DNA of 39,507 nt from Purshia tridentata (taxonomy: Eukaryota; Streptophyta; Magnoliopsida; Rosales; Rosaceae): positions 1 to 39,507 of the forward strand of contig QANT01000167.1 in the NCBI GenBank assembly GCA_003254885.1. The letters are read 5' to 3'. The notes under the pieces are model-generated. The model was not told the DNA's origin and ran no database searches. It saw only the letters and a list, made by a program, of their open reading frames with translations. Below are positions 38,679-39,507 of this stretch, in pieces. How positions within the stretch are numbered: the stretch's first letter is position 1; every line of letters starts with the position of its first letter. The translations under genes and the position numbers were made by a program.

Positions 38679-39507
38679 GGCATATAAAATTGGGTTTTAA
38701 AATAATCTAAAGATGCCTAGACTTTGTAAGTGATCTTCTTATTGGAAAGTAGCAGTGCAGCCACTAGATCGAAGTGAATATAACTTATTCAACTAAACCT
38801 ATTAGTCAAACACTAACTCCATATATGAGATGTCATGGTTATTGAACTATGAACCTAACTTAATTCTAATCTTACCCCCACACACCTTCACCACTTGGGG
38901 TTAACCCAAAGAGCTTTGATTTTTTCCTTTTGAAGCAAAGGATATAAACGCAAACATTATTTATTTCATTACAAGTTTAATTGAAAATTCTTGCATACCA
39001 AAACAAAGCTCAAGGTTATCAAATGATCGGGTTGAGCTGACTAGTTAAAACAGGGCTGAAGTTCTATTCGGGTCAGACCAACTCACTGCCTACATGTATG
39101 ATCAAGGATATAAACAAATAATCATTAAAATAAAACTTACAAAACCAAATAGAAATAAAGTATTGAACTTTATTATGTTAATCAACACCCAAAAGTATTA
39201 TGAATCCACAATCAATTTAACACCCCATGGTAGAATGGCCTTTTATTAAAAATCAAGGTTTGAGTTCAATCCTTAATGAAATAGGTAGTTTAAGCCTAAT
39301 TTTAAGGGGTGTTTTCACTAATTGAAAGAAACAAAAGAACTTACAGTTAAGATCAACCACAAGTACAAATAGTTCAATTAAGCCTCACCAAACAGATACT
39401 TAACCACCTACTGTTGTACTCAATGTTAAAGAAGGAAATAAAACCATAATTTATATAGTAAAAGAAATATAGTACAGAACCTGTTTTCTTTTTAACTTTT
39501 GGGGGGG
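38679..39507. other. gene-free right end of the window
   Basis: No gene recognised. An inverted pair AACACCCC/GGGGTGTT spans 39219-39313, and the sequence between (TTTGAGTTCAATCC) resembles a degenerate dispersed repeat. The window ends in a G run whose context is cut off. Confidence 0.45.
39219..39313. mobile_element. possible small element with 8-bp terminal inverted repeats
   Basis: AACACCCC at 39219-39226 and GGGGTGTT at 39306-39313 are exact reverse complements 95 bases apart. No target-site duplication is visible, so this may be chance. Confidence 0.25.

Noticed and set aside
39240..39270. TTTGAGTTCAATCC resembling a tRNA T-loop (B box)
   Set aside because: No cloverleaf, no A box at the right distance and no acceptor stem; at best SINE-like or chance.

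Overview
This is nuclear DNA of a flowering plant, most likely a woody eudicot (rosid). The genes have many GT-AG introns and plant-specific proteins, the intergenic DNA is AT-rich, and plant retrotransposon LTRs and MITE-like elements are scattered through it. I cannot fix the species; Rosaceae is only an impression. Nothing bacterial or viral was seen: no operons, CRISPR array, or convincing tRNA or rRNA gene.

Four protein genes lie in the first 23 kb, and all four could be traced from start to stop with frame preserved across every splice. In order: (1) a group IV calcium-dependent protein kinase of the CPK18/CPK28/CPK16 type (+, 6500-10773, 12 coding exons, 575 aa); (2) a clade IVb bHLH transcription factor, bHLH11/bHLH121 type (-, 12909-14572, 5 coding exons, 324 aa); (3) the AP endonuclease/exonuclease APE2 (+, 15675-19788, 9 coding exons, 608 aa) with exonuclease III fold, PIP box and zf-GRF finger; (4) a small intronless chloroplast J-protein, J11 type (+, 22634-23113, 159 aa). 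The kinase and bHLH genes converge tail to tail. bHLH and APE2 diverge from a 1.1-kb shared upstream region that contains a 417-bp hAT-like element.

From memory of Arabidopsis locus numbering, the same four families are consecutive there (At4g36070 CPK18, At4g36060 bHLH11, At4g36050 APE2, At4g36040 J11). This supports the naming and makes the block an apparently conserved microsyntenic quartet. The four proteins act in different processes (calcium signalling, iron-deficiency transcription, DNA repair, plastid chaperoning), so the sequence gives no reason to call them one pathway.

The left flank (1-6240) and the right 16 kb (23114-39507) hold no gene I can support. They contain two solo LTRs with perfect 5-bp target duplications (1176-2215 and 38425-38673), a 328-bp foldback MITE (23692-24019), copies of a second MITE family (24966-25167, 26321-26511, probably 12250-12400), microsatellites, tandem duplications and palindromes. 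I found no convincing new biological system. The items most worth a second look are the conserved gene block, the element in the bHLH/APE2 promoter and the mobile-element structures.
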